From Macrococcoides canis (GTDB taxonomy: Bacteria; Bacillota; Bacilli; Staphylococcales; Staphylococcaceae), in the NCBI RefSeq assembly GCF_002119805.1, contig NZ_CP021059.1, forward strand, positions 1,860,001 to 1,924,000: a stretch of 64,000 nt of DNA. Reading direction: 5' to 3'. A program made the translations under genes and the position numbers. Positions within the stretch are counted from its first letter, which is position 1. Every line of letters begins with the position of its first letter. The notes below the pieces were generated by a model that ran no database searches, was not told the origin of the DNA, and saw nothing but the letters and a program-made list of their open reading frames with translations. Positions 17,239-27,923 of this stretch are shown piece by piece.

Positions 17239-18705
17239 TTATTTTAATTTTTCAACTGCTGGTCCATGAAGAACTTCTCCAAACTGATCAAAGCGAGATC
17301 CGTCTGACGGGCAATCCCATGAATCTTCAGCATTATTATATTTAAGCAGGCTGTCACAATACGTACAAAACGGAACTACTTCTCGAGATGCTGTCGTATT
17401 GATAACTCCTTTCAGACTACCATTGTCATTATATATAACTGCATCTTTTGTCCTGTCATTTACAGACTCAAATTCATTAAGCGACAATATTTCACCTTTG
17501 ACTAACTGAACTCCTTTATTTGCTTCAGACATAATATTCGCCTTTAATCCATGATCTCTTTCTGGATCTAATATTGCTTCGTATTTATTATCTTTACCTT
17601 CCAGTAAATCAGAGATGATATGCGAAGATACCGCACTAAATAGCATACCGAATTTATTGAAGCCAGAAATCACCCATACATTATCGCGCTTATTATATCT
17701 TCCAATATACGGAACTGTATCCGGTGTATTCAAATCTTGTGCAGACCAGCGTCCTGTAATATCTTTAGCATTAAAGTACTTTCTCGCCTGATCTTCAAGC
17801 GCTTCATATGATGCTTTCGGATCATTTGCTGCACCTGTCAGATGATTCCCTCCTGCAAGTATCAACGCTTCACCATTCTGTGTATGGAAATGGCGAATAG
17901 ACATCATCGGGTCGTCCATGTATTGAAACATACCGTATTTAAATGTATCGTAACCGCTAGCTGTAATAATATACGCACGTTCTGCTTGTAATGCATATCT
18001 TCTTTCACCGTCTGTTTGAACAGGATATTGAGATGCCATTACAACATGGTCAAATGTAATTTCATGCTGATCTGTATATGCGATATTCCCTTCAATATAT
18101 TTTACAGGAGTAGATTGATAGAATGTTACACCTTCTTCAATACAAATTTCTATCATCTGTGCCATAAATTTAACTGGATTAAACTGAGCCTGTTCTTTAA
18201 TCTCAAGACCTATCGAAGTTGGAAAAGGTAACCCTTGATCTCCTTTATGGAGTTCAGAATGAATACCGATAGTTTGATGTGCCTTGTATTCATCTTCTAT
18301 GAACTTCTCTTTGTCACCATTGCTTACGATATAGTTAGACATAGGTTCGTAGTCACACTGAATATTATACTTTTCAATGAGCTGACGATAAATTTCGATG
18401 CCATCTAATTGAGATTCGTGGTACAGCTTTGCCCCTGCTTCACCAATATTTTTAAGCAGCATCTGATAAGGCGTAAAATGTTGTAACGTTAATTTAGCCG
18501 TCGTATGTGCAGAAGTTAACTGTGCAAGTTCATGTGCATCTACGACCGTTACTTTATGTCCTCTTTTATTCAGTTCATACGCATTTAATATGCCCGCCAT
18601 TCCTGCCCCGATAATAAGTATTTCTGTCTGCATACTTTTATCGAGTGGAGCGACCTTAATCACTTCAGCTGATTGTGACCAATAAGAAATATGTTCATTC
18701 TTCAT
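17239..18705 (-). CDS. FAD-dependent oxidoreductase with degenerate Rieske-like C-terminal domain
   Basis: An N-terminal DAO-type FAD domain starts with EILIIGAGMAGILNAYELNKRGHKVTVVD-like Rossmann residues (GAGMAG near 33-38). The C-terminal about 60 residues align with the Rieske domain of YhfW-type proteins (SWDCP-DGSRF, G-VLHGPA). Both histidine ligands of a Rieske cluster are replaced: the CTH motif is CTY and the CPCH motif is CPSD. An ordinary [2Fe-2S] Rieske centre is therefore unlikely. The start has GGGG upstream. The substrate is unknown. Confidence 0.85.
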   Translation of the reverse strand: MKNEHISYWSQSAEVIKVAPLDKSMQTEILIIGAGMAGILNAYELNKRGHKVTVVDAHELAQLTSAHTTAKLTLQHFTPYQMLLKNIGEAGAKLYHESQLDGIEIYRQLIEKYNIQCDYEPMSNYIVSNGDKEKFIEDEYKAHQTIGIHSELHKGDQGLPFPTSIGLEIKEQAQFNPVKFMAQMIEICIEEGVTFYQSTPVKYIEGNIAYTDQHEITFDHVVMASQYPVQTDGERRYALQAERAYIITASGYDTFKYGMFQYMDDPMMSIRHFHTQNGEALILAGGNHLTGAANDPKASYEALEDQARKYFNAKDITGRWSAQDLNTPDTVPYIGRYNKRDNVWVISGFNKFGMLFSAVSSHIISDLLEGKDNKYEAILDPERDHGLKANIMSEANKGVQLVKGEILSLNEFESVNDRTKDAVIYNDNGSLKGVINTTASREVVPFCTYCDSLLKYNNAEDSWDCPSDGSRFDQFGEVLHGPAVEKLK

Positions 18706-18771
18706 AAGTTCATCCCCTTTTATGTTGATATAATATATATACCTGGATATACATTTTTAAAACCAATAAAC

Positions 18772-18798
18772 AAAAAAAAACTGGACAATGTCCAGCTC
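18772..18798 (-). terminator. Rho-independent terminator of gatD
   Basis: A short CTGGAC / GTCCAG hairpin followed by nine T residues on the minus strand, immediately after gatD. Confidence 0.85.
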
Positions 18799-19521
18799 TT
18801 AATGATTTAACAATCTATTCACAATGACTTGCTTTGCTGCTTCTTCACGCTTATTATCCAGCTCGATTTCAGGGAACTGAATATTTTTACGTTCACATGC
18901 AGTACGCAGCAGGTAATCTGTTATTTCATGATTCTTCGGAAGAATTGGTCCATGTAAATAGGTCCCTAACAAGTTCTTGTAGTGCAGGCCTTCTTCTTTA
19001 TCGTCATCGTTGTTACCAAAGCCACTCACGACATGTCCTAACGTTCCGTAGTTATGATATGTTCTGCCGCCGTGATTCTCAAATCCTACAATTTGTCCGA
19101 AAGTATCAGATTCAATAACAATATTACCGATTAAACGTTCTGGTTTAGATTCGGTATAGAAATCTAATATATTGAGTCCTCTAAGTTCCTGTCCATCCGG
19201 TGTGATATACTTCTCACCAAGGAACTGATATCCGCCACATATCGTTAATGCCGGCATACCATCCTCTATTGCAGCTTTGAAGTCATCTTTCACATGAAAC
19301 AAATCATCAGTTGCAATCTTCTGCTCTCGGTCACTGCCCCCACCGATAAATAATATATCTGCATCACTAATTTTGATTCCTTCAGTCGAATTAATATCAG
19401 TCACATTGACATGAATGCCACGCCAAGCTGCGCGTTTTTTTAGCGCGATTATATTACCGATATCTCCATATAGATTCAGTTTATCCGGCATAAAGTGGAA
19501 TACTTCAATGGTCTTATTCAT
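18799..19521 (-). CDS. gatD: Lipid II isoglutaminyl synthase, glutaminase subunit GatD
   Basis: A CobB/CobQ-like glutamine amidotransferase that supplies ammonia to MurT for amidating the D-Glu of the peptidoglycan stem. The nucleophile is Cys95 in [11 protein letters not shown] and the partner histidine is His190 in GTYLHGPIL, matching Cys94/His189 of S. aureus GatD. It has 240 residues and is cytoplasmic. Its start codon overlaps the last base of murT, as expected for an obligate complex. Confidence 0.95.
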   Translation of the reverse strand: MNKTIEVFHFMPDKLNLYGDIGNIIALKKRAAWRGIHVNVTDINSTEGIKISDADILFIGGGSDREQKIATDDLFHVKDDFKAAIEDGMPALTICGGYQFLGEKYITPDGQELRGLNILDFYTESKPERLIGNIVIESDTFGQIVGFENHGGRTYHNYGTLGHVVSGFGNNDDDKEEGLHYKNLLGTYLHGPILPKNHEITDYLLRTACERKNIQFPEIELDNKREEAAKQVIVNRLLNH

Positions 19522-20834
19522 TATTTATGCCCTCCTTCAAAGTATGCTGTTAGTGTCTGATGCATCGGTTCTAAAGAGGTATAGTTTGGAATACATACTG
19601 TATACTCCGGTCGTTCAAGTATTGTCTTTGTTGCGCGTCTAATCTCTTGATCGACTTCAATCTGTGCATCCACTTCTGCATATTTCAATCTTAAAGCAAT
19701 TTCTTCAGCACGGTTTCCTGTACACATAATATAAGGAATGTCCTGACGCGTAAGTTTCTCGAAATCCGCATCCCAGATCCATGATATATCTCTGCCGTCT
19801 GCACCATTATCATTTAAGCTGATAATGTAACTTTTAGCGCCTTCTATCTTTTCACCTACAGAAAGGCTGGCATTAAGTCCTGCCGGATTCTTCGCAAGAT
19901 TGATAATTGCAGATTTACTCCCTTTATTAAAGCGCTGCATACGACCATTGTCAGATTGATATGTGCTAAATCCTTTATCAATCGACTCATCATTTAAGCC
20001 TAGTTCACGCAGCACACTGTATGCTGCAATAATATTGAATACATTAAAGTCTCCAGCAATCAGCATGTTGAATGTATAGCCGTTAATGACAGGATTTAAA
20101 AATGGATTCTCATTCAATGCTTCTACTTCATACTTCGGTTGTTCACGTTTAAAACCACATGAACAATAGTAATGTCCGATCTGATTGTAATGAATCCAGT
20201 CGTACGTCAGCATCTTTCCGCAGTTCGGGCAGTACTTACTTTCAATCATCGTACTTTCTTCAAAAGTATGCGTGTGACTTTTCATACCGTAATAAACAAC
20301 ATCATCACTTGCAATTTTTAATCGGGATACAAATGGGTCATCTGCATTGAGTATCAGTTCAATGCCTTTACCTTTAATTCTTTCTGCGATACCGTCAACT
20401 AGTATATCAATCTCTCCGAATCGGTCCATCTGATCGCGGAAGAAGTTTGTAAACACCATCTTTGTCGGTGTCATCTCATCCAGCACTCGTGGTATCGACC
20501 CTTCATCAATCTCGATGATTGCAAGTTTTGTCTGCTTAGAAGACTGTACGATAAAGCTCGACGTAATACCTGCTGCCATATTGGCACCTTCAGTATTATG
20601 GATAATGCGTATACCATTTTTCTTTAACGTATGCCCAATCAGATTACTTGTCGTCGTCTTACCGTTCGTTCCTGAAATAAATACAACTTCATCAACTTCT
20701 GCACTTAGCTTTCTTAATATATCAGTATCAATCCTACGTGCAACTTGTCCAGGTAGATCTGTCCCACGTTTACCCGCCATGATACTTAACTTCCTCGCAA
20801 CTTTCGCAATATTTACAGCAGCAAATTTTTTCAT
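19521..20834 (-). CDS. murT: Lipid II isoglutaminyl synthase, Mur ligase-like subunit MurT
   Basis: A Mur ligase-like ATP-dependent subunit acting with GatD. The P-loop is GTNGKTTT near 55-62. A Cys4 zinc ribbon is inserted in the central domain (YCPNCGKML...YYCSCGFKR), a MurT hallmark. The C-terminal MurT-specific domain (DUF1727) carries the [10 protein letters not shown] region. The start at 20834 has AAGGAGG upstream; an in-frame start at 20855 precedes that site. It is transcribed divergently from ftnA. Confidence 0.95.
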   Translation of the reverse strand: MKKFAAVNIAKVARKLSIMAGKRGTDLPGQVARRIDTDILRKLSAEVDEVVFISGTNGKTTTSNLIGHTLKKNGIRIIHNTEGANMAAGITSSFIVQSSKQTKLAIIEIDEGSIPRVLDEMTPTKMVFTNFFRDQMDRFGEIDILVDGIAERIKGKGIELILNADDPFVSRLKIASDDVVYYGMKSHTHTFEESTMIESKYCPNCGKMLTYDWIHYNQIGHYYCSCGFKREQPKYEVEALNENPFLNPVINGYTFNMLIAGDFNVFNIIAAYSVLRELGLNDESIDKGFSTYQSDNGRMQRFNKGSKSAIINLAKNPAGLNASLSVGEKIEGAKSYIISLNDNGADGRDISWIWDADFEKLTRQDIPYIMCTGNRAEEIALRLKYAEVDAQIEVDQEIRRATKTILERPEYTVCIPNYTSLEPMHQTLTAYFEGGHK

Positions 20835-20955
20835 ACGTACCTCCTTATTCAACACTTCATTATATCATCATACAAATTATTCGCATATCAATTTACATTC
20901 GCATTTATAATTATTAATGTCATACCATATTATTATATTTACCATTTAATCTATA

Positions 20956-20970
20956 TTATAATAACTGTAA
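20956..20970. promoter_or_regulatory. PerR-like box and -10 region of ftnA
   Basis: TTATAATAACTGTAA matches the PerR consensus TTATAATnATTATAA at 12 of its 14 fixed positions, and it contains a TATAAT that can serve as -10. PerR control of ferritin is known in S. aureus; its presence here is inferred. Confidence 0.45.
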
Positions 20971-20990
20971 CGACTAAAGGAGGTTATACT

Positions 20991-21491
20991 ATGTTATCTC
21001 AATCACTTACAGATGCTTTAAACAAACAGATGAACGAAGAATTTCAGGCTGCACATGCCTATATGGCAATGGCTGCATATTGTGCTAAAGAAAGTTATGA
21101 TGGATTTGCTAACTTCTATGAACAGCAAGCTGAAGAAGAGCGTTTCCACGGGACTAAGATTTATAACTACTTAAACGACCGTGATCAGCATGCTATCTTC
21201 TCAGAAATCAAAGCACCAAAAACAGATTTCGCTACAATTCTTGATACATTTGAAGCAGGACTTGCACAAGAACAGCAAGTGACAAAGAATTTCTATAACT
21301 TAGCTGAACTCGCTAAAAATGATAATGAATATGCAACAATTTCATTCTTAAACTGGTTCTTAGATGAACAAGTTGAAGAAGAAGCGATGTTCAAGAAGCA
21401 TATCGACTATATTCGTCGCATTAAAGATGATGCAAATGCACTTTATCTATACGAAAAGGAACTCGGTAAACGAGACTTCCAGGCTGAATAA
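20991..21491 (+). CDS. ftnA: Non-heme ferritin FtnA
   Basis: An iron-storage ferritin forming a 24-subunit shell with ferroxidase centres. The four-helix ferritin fold shows ligands Glu17, Glu50 and His53 (EEERFHG) and the EEEAMF region near 126-131. It has 166 residues, the same length as S. aureus FtnA. AAAGGAGG lies upstream. The neighbouring feo genes make this a small iron locus. Confidence 0.95.
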   Translation: MLSQSLTDALNKQMNEEFQAAHAYMAMAAYCAKESYDGFANFYEQQAEEERFHGTKIYNYLNDRDQHAIFSEIKAPKTDFATILDTFEAGLAQEQQVTKNFYNLAELAKNDNEYATISFLNWFLDEQVEEEAMFKKHIDYIRRIKDDANALYLYEKELGKRDFQAE

Positions 21492-21527
21492 TAGGACAAA
21501 AGTGTTCCGCCGCTTAATCAGTCAGAC

Positions 21528-21567
21528 GAAAGAAGTTAGAGACTTGTGTCTCTAGCTTCTTTTTATG
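21528..21567 (+). terminator. Rho-independent terminator of ftnA
   Basis: An AGAAGTTAGAGAC / GTCTCTAGCTTCT stem (one mismatch) with loop TTGT and a five-T tail. Confidence 0.9.
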
Positions 21568-21620
21568 TTATTACGTATTAAAACTGCCTTTATTTCGCCT
21601 TATTTCATTCGAAATAATTA

Positions 21621-21669
21621 TTGAGAAATATTATCAACAGTGATACACTTTCATTGAAAATAATTATCA
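21621..21669 (+). promoter_or_regulatory. feoAB promoter with Fur box
   Basis: TTGAGA (21621-21626) and TACACT (21644-21649) form a -35/-10 pair with 17-bp spacing. TGAAAATAATTATCA at 21655-21669 matches the Fur box TGATAATnATTATCA with one mismatch and would overlap the transcription start. Ferrous uptake under Fur is expected. Confidence 0.65.
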
Positions 21670-21691
21670 ATTATCTTAAGAAGGTGTTCAT

Positions 21692-21928
21692 ATGCTGCAT
21701 GTTGCTAATGCAAAGCGCAATGAAATGTATAAAATTAAATCCATGAACTTTATGAATCCACAGATGCTGCATCGATTGTATGCACTTGGATTTACAGAAG
21801 GCAGCTTAATTAAAATAAAACAGAAAAGCCTATTCAAAGGTCCTTGTACGTTAGATAAAAACGGTCAGCAAATTTGTATCCGCAATTGTGATGCGTGTCA
21901 GATCATGCTGGAGCATGTCCATGGGTAG
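21692..21928 (+). CDS. feoA: Ferrous iron transport protein A
   Basis: A small SH3-like cytoplasmic FeoA protein (78 residues) that assists FeoB. The family pattern of a first strand, [21 protein letters not shown] and a final strand is visible. It has five cysteines in its second half (CTLD...CIRNCDAC), more than usual. AAGAAGGTG precedes the start. It overlaps feoB by 8 bp. Confidence 0.9.
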   Translation: MLHVANAKRNEMYKIKSMNFMNPQMLHRLYALGFTEGSLIKIKQKSLFKGPCTLDKNGQQICIRNCDACQIMLEHVHG

Positions 21929-23897
21929 CACATATTGTCTGCTCGGAAACCCGAATGTTGGTAAGACATCGTTATTCAATGCATTAACGGGTTCATACGA
22001 ATATGTCGGAAACTGGAGTGGTGTTACTGTAGATAAAAAGGTTGGTAAGTTAAAGGAACAAGCTGGACAGCTTGTAGATTTACCAGGAATATATGACTTA
22101 CTGCCTATTTCTAAAGACGAGAAAGTTGTTACACAGTTCTTACTGAACGAAACATTCGATGGCATGGTAAATATTATCGACACAGCACAGCTTGAGCGCA
22201 ACTTGCTGTTAACCGTTCAGCTACTGGAATTTGGTGCACCGATGATGATCGGCCTTAATATGATTGACGTTGCTTACAAGCGCGGTATTCATATTAACCA
22301 TGACTTACTGATGAAGAAATTAAAGACACCAGTTATTCCTGTCGTAGCACGAACTGGTAAAGGATCAACAGAAGTATTACATGCATTTTCAGATACCCAC
22401 CTTTCCATGAATCGACCTCTTAAGATTAATTATGACGATCGTATTGAAAGCGCAATTGGCGATGTAATGAAACATCTACCTGAACTTCCTATTGATAAGA
22501 AACATTATCGATTCTTAAGCATCCAATTCTTACTTGGTAATCCTGCTGTAATGGAATTTGTCGGACAGTCAGAAGAACTTAATCAGATTAAAACAGCTCT
22601 TGATAGAGAATTAAACGTAAAGCAGTCCATTCATCAGTCACGTGCACAGTTTATCACACAGTTATTAACAGATGTTGTCATTCATCAGGATGAAGAGAAA
22701 CAGCATTTAACTGAGCAGCTGGATCGTATCGTTACACATAATATATTCGGCATTCCAATCTTCTTATTTATTATGTGGCTTATCTTCCAAACAACGTTCA
22801 CATGGATTGGAACACCGCTTTCAGACAAGCTTGATGCGTTCTTTGCCGGTCCTTTAACGGATACAGTGAAATCATGGATGGATAGCGCGGGTGTTGTGCC
22901 ATTCTTACAAGATTTAATAACAGATGGGGTAATTGCCGGAGTTGGTGGCGTACTCGTATTCGTACCACAAATATTAGTACTGTTCTTCTTCATCTCACTT
23001 CTAGAAGATTCGGGATATATGGCAAGAATTGCCGTCATAATGGACCGTGTTATGGAGCTATTTGGACTTAACGGAAAATCGTTTATTCCGATGATTATCG
23101 GTTTCGGATGCAATGTGCCAGGCATTATGGCAGCACGCAGTATAGAAGAAGAGAAGGAACGTTTAACGACGATACTCATCGCTCCATTTATGTCATGTTC
23201 TGCACGTTTACCAGTATACGCCCTATTTGCTGGTGTATTCTTTAAAGAGAACCAGGCGCTTATCGTATTAAGTCTTTACGTTATCGGTATCGTTGTTGCC
23301 TTAGTCGTAAGCTTAATCTTATCAAAGACTGTGCTGAAGAATGATACATCTGTATTCATCGTCGAACTCCCGCCATACCGTTTACCATCCGCAAAAACGT
23401 TATGGCGCAGTACATGGGAAAAAGGAAAAGGATTTGTACGCAAGGCCGGGACGTTTATATTTGGCGGATCCGTTCTTATCTGGCTGCTTAATTATGCTGG
23501 ACCAGGAGGATTGAATGTCGATATCGATGACAGTTTCCTTGCAATGATCGGTGGGGCTATTGCTCCGTTCTTAGTACCTTTAGGATTTAGTTCATGGCAG
23601 GCAGGCGCTACACTCATCCCGGGATTCCTGGCAAAAGAAGTCATTGTTAGTGCGATGGCTATCATTTATGCGGTCAAGGATGATGCACTCGTATCTATGA
23701 TCCATACGCAGTTCACACCGTTGTCAGCATATTGCTTCATGCTATTTATACTGCTATATATCCCATGTTTATCAACTGTTGCAGCAATAAGAAAAGAAAC
23801 CTCATCATGGAAATGGACACTGATTGCGACAACTTATCCTATCGCCACTGCTTACTTATTAACAATGGCCGTGTATCAAATCGGATCATTATTCTAG
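21921..23897 (+). CDS. feoB: Ferrous iron transporter FeoB
   Basis: An integral membrane Fe2+ uptake protein with an N-terminal G domain. G1 is [10 protein letters not shown]3 is DLPG and G4 reads NMID. The membrane part begins near [19 protein letters not shown] and has the duplicated Gate cores with GFGCNVPG and [12 protein letters not shown]. The start at 21921 has GGAG seven nt upstream; frames from 21888 or 21915 are less favoured. The product has 658 residues, normal. Confidence 0.95.
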   Translation: MGSTYCLLGNPNVGKTSLFNALTGSYEYVGNWSGVTVDKKVGKLKEQAGQLVDLPGIYDLLPISKDEKVVTQFLLNETFDGMVNIIDTAQLERNLLLTVQLLEFGAPMMIGLNMIDVAYKRGIHINHDLLMKKLKTPVIPVVARTGKGSTEVLHAFSDTHLSMNRPLKINYDDRIESAIGDVMKHLPELPIDKKHYRFLSIQFLLGNPAVMEFVGQSEELNQIKTALDRELNVKQSIHQSRAQFITQLLTDVVIHQDEEKQHLTEQLDRIVTHNIFGIPIFLFIMWLIFQTTFTWIGTPLSDKLDAFFAGPLTDTVKSWMDSAGVVPFLQDLITDGVIAGVGGVLVFVPQILVLFFFISLLEDSGYMARIAVIMDRVMELFGLNGKSFIPMIIGFGCNVPGIMAARSIEEEKERLTTILIAPFMSCSARLPVYALFAGVFFKENQALIVLSLYVIGIVVALVVSLILSKTVLKNDTSVFIVELPPYRLPSAKTLWRSTWEKGKGFVRKAGTFIFGGSVLIWLLNYAGPGGLNVDIDDSFLAMIGGAIAPFLVPLGFSSWQAGATLIPGFLAKEVIVSAMAIIYAVKDDALVSMIHTQFTPLSAYCFMLFILLYIPCLSTVAAIRKETSSWKWTLIATTYPIATAYLLTMAVYQIGSLF

Positions 23898-23906
23898 GAG
23901 GTCAAT

Positions 23907-24083
23907 ATGTCTCTATTAATTAATATCATCTTATTCGTACTCATATTTGGATACGCAATCTATACACTATACAGATTCTTCCAGAAATCAAAAGAAGGCA
24001 AGTGCAACAGCTGTGACGTAAAGCAGGACTGCGGCTGCGAACTCCATCAAATCGACTTTGAACATCTAAAAAACAAGCAGTAG
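23907..24083 (+). CDS. FeoB-associated Cys-rich membrane protein
   Basis: A 58-residue protein with one N-terminal membrane helix (LINIILFVLIFGYAIYTLY) and a cytoplasmic tail with CNSCDVKQDCGC. This is the FeoB-associated Cys-rich family found after feoB in many Firmicutes. AGGAGG precedes the ATG, and the gene starts 9 bp after feoB. Its cysteines may bind iron or sense redox state; that is inference. The stop codon lies inside the shared terminator. Confidence 0.88.
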   Translation: MSLLINIILFVLIFGYAIYTLYRFFQKSKEGKCNSCDVKQDCGCELHQIDFEHLKNKQ

Positions 24084-24109
24084 GCTTATTACGCCTGCTG
24101 CTTGTTTTT
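24070..24109. terminator. Bidirectional terminator between the feo operon and the YkvI gene
   Basis: An AAACAAGCAGTAGGC / GCCTGCTGCTTGTTT stem with a 7-nt loop, overlapping the 3' ends of both convergent genes. Confidence 0.88.
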
Positions 24110-25171
24110 GTTATTCATTCTTAATTTCAGTGGTGCGAGCATGATTACGATAATCAGTAAGTAGTTCATGTTCCCAAGTATCGGATAAACTTTATTGACA
24201 AGTTTCGTAAATCCTACGAAACTTAAGCCGAACCCTGCAAGTGTTGCAATGATATAGAACACTTTGAACTTTACAGTGCCTACTGTAGTAAAGCGTGCTG
24301 AGAAAGCATAGAACATACTGAGCGCTGTATTAAAGATCATTGCAAACACGATAACCGACATCACAATTCCGAGTATCGGTGAAATTTCATTTACAATGCC
24401 GAGCATCGGTAAAGGTAAATCTTTAACAGTTTCAATCTTAGAGAATATTGCAAGATGACTGAGTATAATTAATAACCCTAATACAAGTCCGCCTACTAAT
24501 CCTCCGAGTGCAGCTGCACGTTTATTCTCTTCTGCACCACCAATAACAATTGCCATCGCAGCACCAAGCCCGATATTCATCGAAACGTAGTTCACACCAG
24601 CAATTATCCAGTGCGGAAATGGTGATGCAACATTATTTGAGATATGATCCAGTTCCGCATATGGTGTGTCTAAAGTGACGATACAATAAATCGAGATAAT
24701 CACAATCATAATAATTAAAAATGGCGTGATGTTGCCAATCACTTTAACGATATGATCAATCTTAAGCATACCGGTAACAATGACGATTAATGTCATAAGT
24801 GCTGTCCCATACAGCGTAGGAACTCCGAATTGCTGTTCTAAGTTTGATCCGGCCCCTGCGAGCATTACTACACCGAAACTAAATAATGTAATAATCAATA
24901 CGATATCGATTATCCAGGCTAGTGCTTTTCCGATTCCAGGATAATCTGTTAACTTTTGAATTACAATCTGATGGTCATCCGCTTCTGTCTTGCTTCCTGC
25001 CCAGACGAGGATCATTCCGATATACGCGAATAATATCGTTGATACAATCGCTCCGAATATTCCCATCGTTCCAAAGCTTGTAAAGTACTGCAGTATCTCT
25101 TGTCCTGATGCAAATCCAGCGCCTACAATAACACCAATGAAGGCACTACTAATTAGAAAAATCTTCTTCAT
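24089..25171 (-). CDS. YkvI-family membrane transporter
   Basis: A 360-residue integral membrane protein with about ten hydrophobic helices. The N-terminus ISSAFIGVIVGAGFASGQEILQYF resembles helix 1 of the LeuT-fold YkvI family, with an unwound GAGFASGQE segment. The substrate is unknown. A GGGAGG site precedes the ATG. It is transcribed divergently from the exonuclease gene. Confidence 0.83.
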   Translation of the reverse strand: MKKIFLISSAFIGVIVGAGFASGQEILQYFTSFGTMGIFGAIVSTILFAYIGMILVWAGSKTEADDHQIVIQKLTDYPGIGKALAWIIDIVLIITLFSFGVVMLAGAGSNLEQQFGVPTLYGTALMTLIVIVTGMLKIDHIVKVIGNITPFLIIMIVIISIYCIVTLDTPYAELDHISNNVASPFPHWIIAGVNYVSMNIGLGAAMAIVIGGAEENKRAAALGGLVGGLVLGLLIILSHLAIFSKIETVKDLPLPMLGIVNEISPILGIVMSVIVFAMIFNTALSMFYAFSARFTTVGTVKFKVFYIIATLAGFGLSFVGFTKLVNKVYPILGNMNYLLIIVIMLAPLKLRMNNKNKQQA

Positions 25172-25324
25172 AATATCCTCCCAGTTTAATCACAAGTCAA
25201 ATAATTACAGATTCCAGCAGAAATCATGTAATATTACTTGCATATCCATTAATCTATTCCCTATTTTTCTAAAAATAATTATTAATTTTCAGAATAAATA
25301 AAATATTACTTCAAAGGAGTATTT

Positions 25325-26218
25325 ATGAATTCTTTCATTGCATTAGATTTCGAGACTGCAAACCATAACGCTGCATCAATTTGTAGCGTCGGAATGGTTA
25401 AAGTTATCGATAATATGATGACCGAAACTTTCTATACGCTCGTAAATCCCGAAACAAACTTTAATACTTCAAATATAAACGTCCATAACATAAAACCTGA
25501 AGATGTTACTACAGCACCAACATTTGAAACCGTCTACCCGCACATGCTGTCATTTATCGGAGATTTACCAGTCGTGTGTCACTTTGCACAGTTTGATATG
25601 AAAGTACTGCATGCATCAATTAAACGATATCACTTTGAAATGCCGACGCTACCTTACTTCTGTTCCTGTATTATGGCTAGAGATACGATAACAAACCACA
25701 GCTATAGCTTAAAAAATATGATGACCTATTATAATCTGGACTTCCATGGACATCATCACGCACTAAATGATGCAAAAGCATGTGCCATGATTACAGTACG
25801 ATTACTCAAACATTATGACTCACTCGATCAATATTTAACTTATAAGCGACGCAAGAAATACATCAGCAGCGTCTCTCTTACGTCAAAGCGTGCACAAATG
25901 TCCCGTTATCAGACGGATTTGAATCGCATCACACCCGATACTTCTGAAGTAAAAAAAGATCATCTCTTCTATAACAAGCGCGTCGCAATAACAGGTACAC
26001 TGCACAGGAAACGCAAAGACATCGTACAGTATATCGTGAATAACGGCGGTATATATACAGAAGATATAGATACGATCGATATCTTTATAATGGGAAAATC
26101 TAAGCAGGGCGTCTCAAAAAAAGAAGGCATCGTACGTAATAAAATTGCGCTCGGTAAAGAGATTATGCTCATCAATGATGATAAACTGAAAAGCTTAATT
26201 GCGTTTTATGACATATAA
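25325..26218 (+). CDS. DnaQ-like 3'-5' exonuclease with C-terminal BRCT domain
   Basis: The N-terminal DEDDh exonuclease domain (about 1-165) has catalytic Asp8 and Glu10 in ALDFETA, CHFAQFDMKVL, and the final HHALNDAKA box. A BRCT domain (about 215-290) reads KRVAITGTLHRKRKDIV...NGG. This matches the staphylococcal 'exonuclease/DNA polymerase III epsilon-like' protein; a role in repair is inferred. It is distinct from PolC. Confidence 0.87.
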   Translation: MNSFIALDFETANHNAASICSVGMVKVIDNMMTETFYTLVNPETNFNTSNINVHNIKPEDVTTAPTFETVYPHMLSFIGDLPVVCHFAQFDMKVLHASIKRYHFEMPTLPYFCSCIMARDTITNHSYSLKNMMTYYNLDFHGHHHALNDAKACAMITVRLLKHYDSLDQYLTYKRRKKYISSVSLTSKRAQMSRYQTDLNRITPDTSEVKKDHLFYNKRVAITGTLHRKRKDIVQYIVNNGGIYTEDIDTIDIFIMGKSKQGVSKKEGIVRNKIALGKEIMLINDDKLKSLIAFYDI

Positions 26219-26252
26219 AAAAGTAGCATTCAAGTTCGAATGCTACTTTTTC
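26217..26252. terminator. Bidirectional terminator
   Basis: An AAGTAGCATTC / GAATGCTACTT stem flanked by A- and T-runs, between the exonuclease gene and the convergent small membrane protein gene. Confidence 0.9.
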
Positions 26253-26449
26253 GTTGTTTCTTTAATTGTCTTCTTAATACTCTGCTTCGTAACAGGGCGT
26301 TCTAATTTGTGGTCGACCCAGAATAAAAATGCCGCTACAGCAATAATGCCGAGTAACGGTAATATATCAAAACCACTTTCAATGACATGCATCACATACA
26401 TCACGATAAGTAGTGCAGTTATTCCTATAATCGCAAATTTGAATTTCAT
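26243..26449 (-). CDS. Small two-helix membrane protein
   Basis: A 68-residue hypothetical with two hydrophobic helices (FAIIGITALLIVMYVM and LPLLGIIAVAAFLFWV) and a basic C-terminal tail. GAGGA precedes the start. It lies 15 bp downstream of dinB in the same direction. No function is recognised. Confidence 0.7.
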   Translation of the reverse strand: MKFKFAIIGITALLIVMYVMHVIESGFDILPLLGIIAVAAFLFWVDHKLERPVTKQSIKKTIKETTKK

Positions 26450-26464
26450 AATTGTTCCTCATTT

Positions 26465-27529
26465 CTAGAGAAAATCATATATCGTTAGATTTTCGTACAC
26501 TTTATTTTTTATATTCCCTGCCTGAACCCCGACTAAACGGATTTCTTCATTCTGTAGCTTTAAATCTGTATAAAGTAACACAGCCGTTGCATATATCTTA
26601 TCTGCCTGATCCGTAAAATCGAGCAGCTTCGTCTGCTTCGTATGGCTTTCAAAATCGCTTGTCTTAATCTTTACCGTTATCGTATCTGTAACTTTATTCA
26701 TGCTTTGAAGCTTTGCTGCAACTTTCTCAGTCTGTTCATTCATTACGCGTAAAATATAGGATTCATCATTCTTATCATGCGCAAATGTTGTCTCCTTACC
26801 GATTGACTTACGCTCACGTTCGACCTCGATAATATCTGTGCCAATACCACGTGCTTTGTTATATAAGCTTGACCCTTTCTTGCCGAAATGTTCAATCAGT
26901 TCAATTTCGGATAACTGACGTAAGTCTTTTCCTGATGCTATCTTTAGCTTATGCATCTTCTGTTCAGTCACTTTACCGACACCAGGAAACTCACCAATCG
27001 GCAGTTCATCTAATATTTGCTGCACGTTGTTATAATGAATGACGGTTAATCCATCCGGCTTATTCATACCGGATGCTATTTTAGCGAGAAACTTATTATA
27101 AGAAACACCAGCACTGCACGTCAAATGTGTTGCCTCATACACATCACGTTTAATAAACGCAGCAATTTGACTCGCACCAAGATCCGGACGTACAAGATGC
27201 GTGATATCAAGGTACGCTTCATCTAGTGATAATGGCTGCACAATATCCGTGTAACTCTTGAAGACATTCATAATTTGCTGGGACACAGCCTTATACACAT
27301 CAAATCGAGGACTCACATAATAACCATCTGGACATAACTGATATGCGCGAGAAGTCGGCATCGCGCTATGCACACCAAACTTACGCGCCTCATAACTCGC
27401 TGTCGCCACGACCCCACGATTACGACTCTTACCACCAACGATAACAGTCTTACCCTTAAGATCAGGATTATCCCGCTGCTCCACCTGCGCATAGAAAGCA
27501 TCCATATCGATGTGAATGATTCTTTTCAT
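26465..27529 (-). CDS. dinB: DNA polymerase IV (Y family)
   Basis: A translesion polymerase of the DinB group. Catalytic acidic motifs are [13 protein letters not shown] and [10 protein letters not shown]; the finger-region [14 protein letters not shown] and helix-hairpin-helix [10 protein letters not shown] are present. The start at 27529 ([12 protein letters not shown]) fits the family; a start at 27580 adds an unsupported leader. The C-terminus ends at [10 protein letters not shown] without a clear beta-clamp QLxLF motif. The bases at and before its start are repeated upstream of the toxin-antitoxin pair. Confidence 0.94.
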   Translation of the reverse strand: MKRIIHIDMDAFYAQVEQRDNPDLKGKTVIVGGKSRNRGVVATASYEARKFGVHSAMPTSRAYQLCPDGYYVSPRFDVYKAVSQQIMNVFKSYTDIVQPLSLDEAYLDITHLVRPDLGASQIAAFIKRDVYEATHLTCSAGVSYNKFLAKIASGMNKPDGLTVIHYNNVQQILDELPIGEFPGVGKVTEQKMHKLKIASGKDLRQLSEIELIEHFGKKGSSLYNKARGIGTDIIEVERERKSIGKETTFAHDKNDESYILRVMNEQTEKVAAKLQSMNKVTDTITVKIKTSDFESHTKQTKLLDFTDQADKIYATAVLLYTDLKLQNEEIRLVGVQAGNIKNKVYENLTIYDFL

Positions 27530-27548
27530 AATATCACTTCTTTTATTT
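27519..27548. repeat. Direct repeat copy A flanking the toxin-antitoxin cassette
   Basis: A 30-bp sequence covering the dinB start codon and ribosome-binding region. It recurs at 28261-28290 with one mismatch (29/30), 742 bp away; weaker similarity extends about 12 bp further. Confidence 0.85.
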
Positions 27549-27560
27549 TCTAGTACCTTT

Positions 27561-27566
27561 ATTATA
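27561..27566 (-). promoter_or_regulatory. Candidate dinB -10 element
   Basis: A perfect TATAAT on the minus strand, 32 bp before the dinB ATG. The best -35 (TTACCT near 27590-27585) is weak. Confidence 0.4.
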
Positions 27567-27605
27567 TATGAATTGAGCAAGAGAAGGTAACGAGGAGGTT
27601 GTTTG

Positions 27606-27923
27606 TCATAATTGAGAAGTATTTATGTCTCTTTTATTATGAATTATTCTACGAAATTCTATATTATCATTATTAACAACATAATAAATTGAATAATTTG
27701 ATACAATAATTCGGAAAAAACATAAATCTAACGTCGTATTTATATAAACTGGTGGTAATATCAAAGGTGTCTTCGATCTTTTCAATACTGCATTCTCTAC
27801 ATCATCTAAGAATTTTTCTGCAGCTAAATTATTTCTCAGATCATTTTGAAAATATTCTATTATCTCTGAAAGATCCGTGTAGAAAGTAGATAAATAAGTT
27901 ACTTTATATCTCTTTATTTCCAT
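27606..27923 (-). CDS. Type II toxin, RelE/ParE superfamily
   Basis: A 105-residue protein with the RelE/ParE layout: helices [23 protein letters not shown], then a beta-sheet ending [30 protein letters not shown]. The final RRIIHNKRD is typical of the superfamily. Relatives act as mRNA interferases or gyrase poisons; which applies is unknown. It overlaps the upstream antitoxin by 20 bp and is AT-rich relative to neighbouring genes. Confidence 0.83.
   Translation of the reverse strand: MEIKRYKVTYLSTFYTDLSEIIEYFQNDLRNNLAAEKFLDDVENAVLKRSKTPLILPPVYINTTLDLCFFRIIVSNYSIYYVVNNDNIEFRRIIHNKRDINTSQL

Noticed and set aside
20953-20975. A confident PerR operator at ftnA
   Set aside because: Kept only as a tentative site, because two fixed consensus positions differ and AT-rich promoter DNA gives such matches easily.
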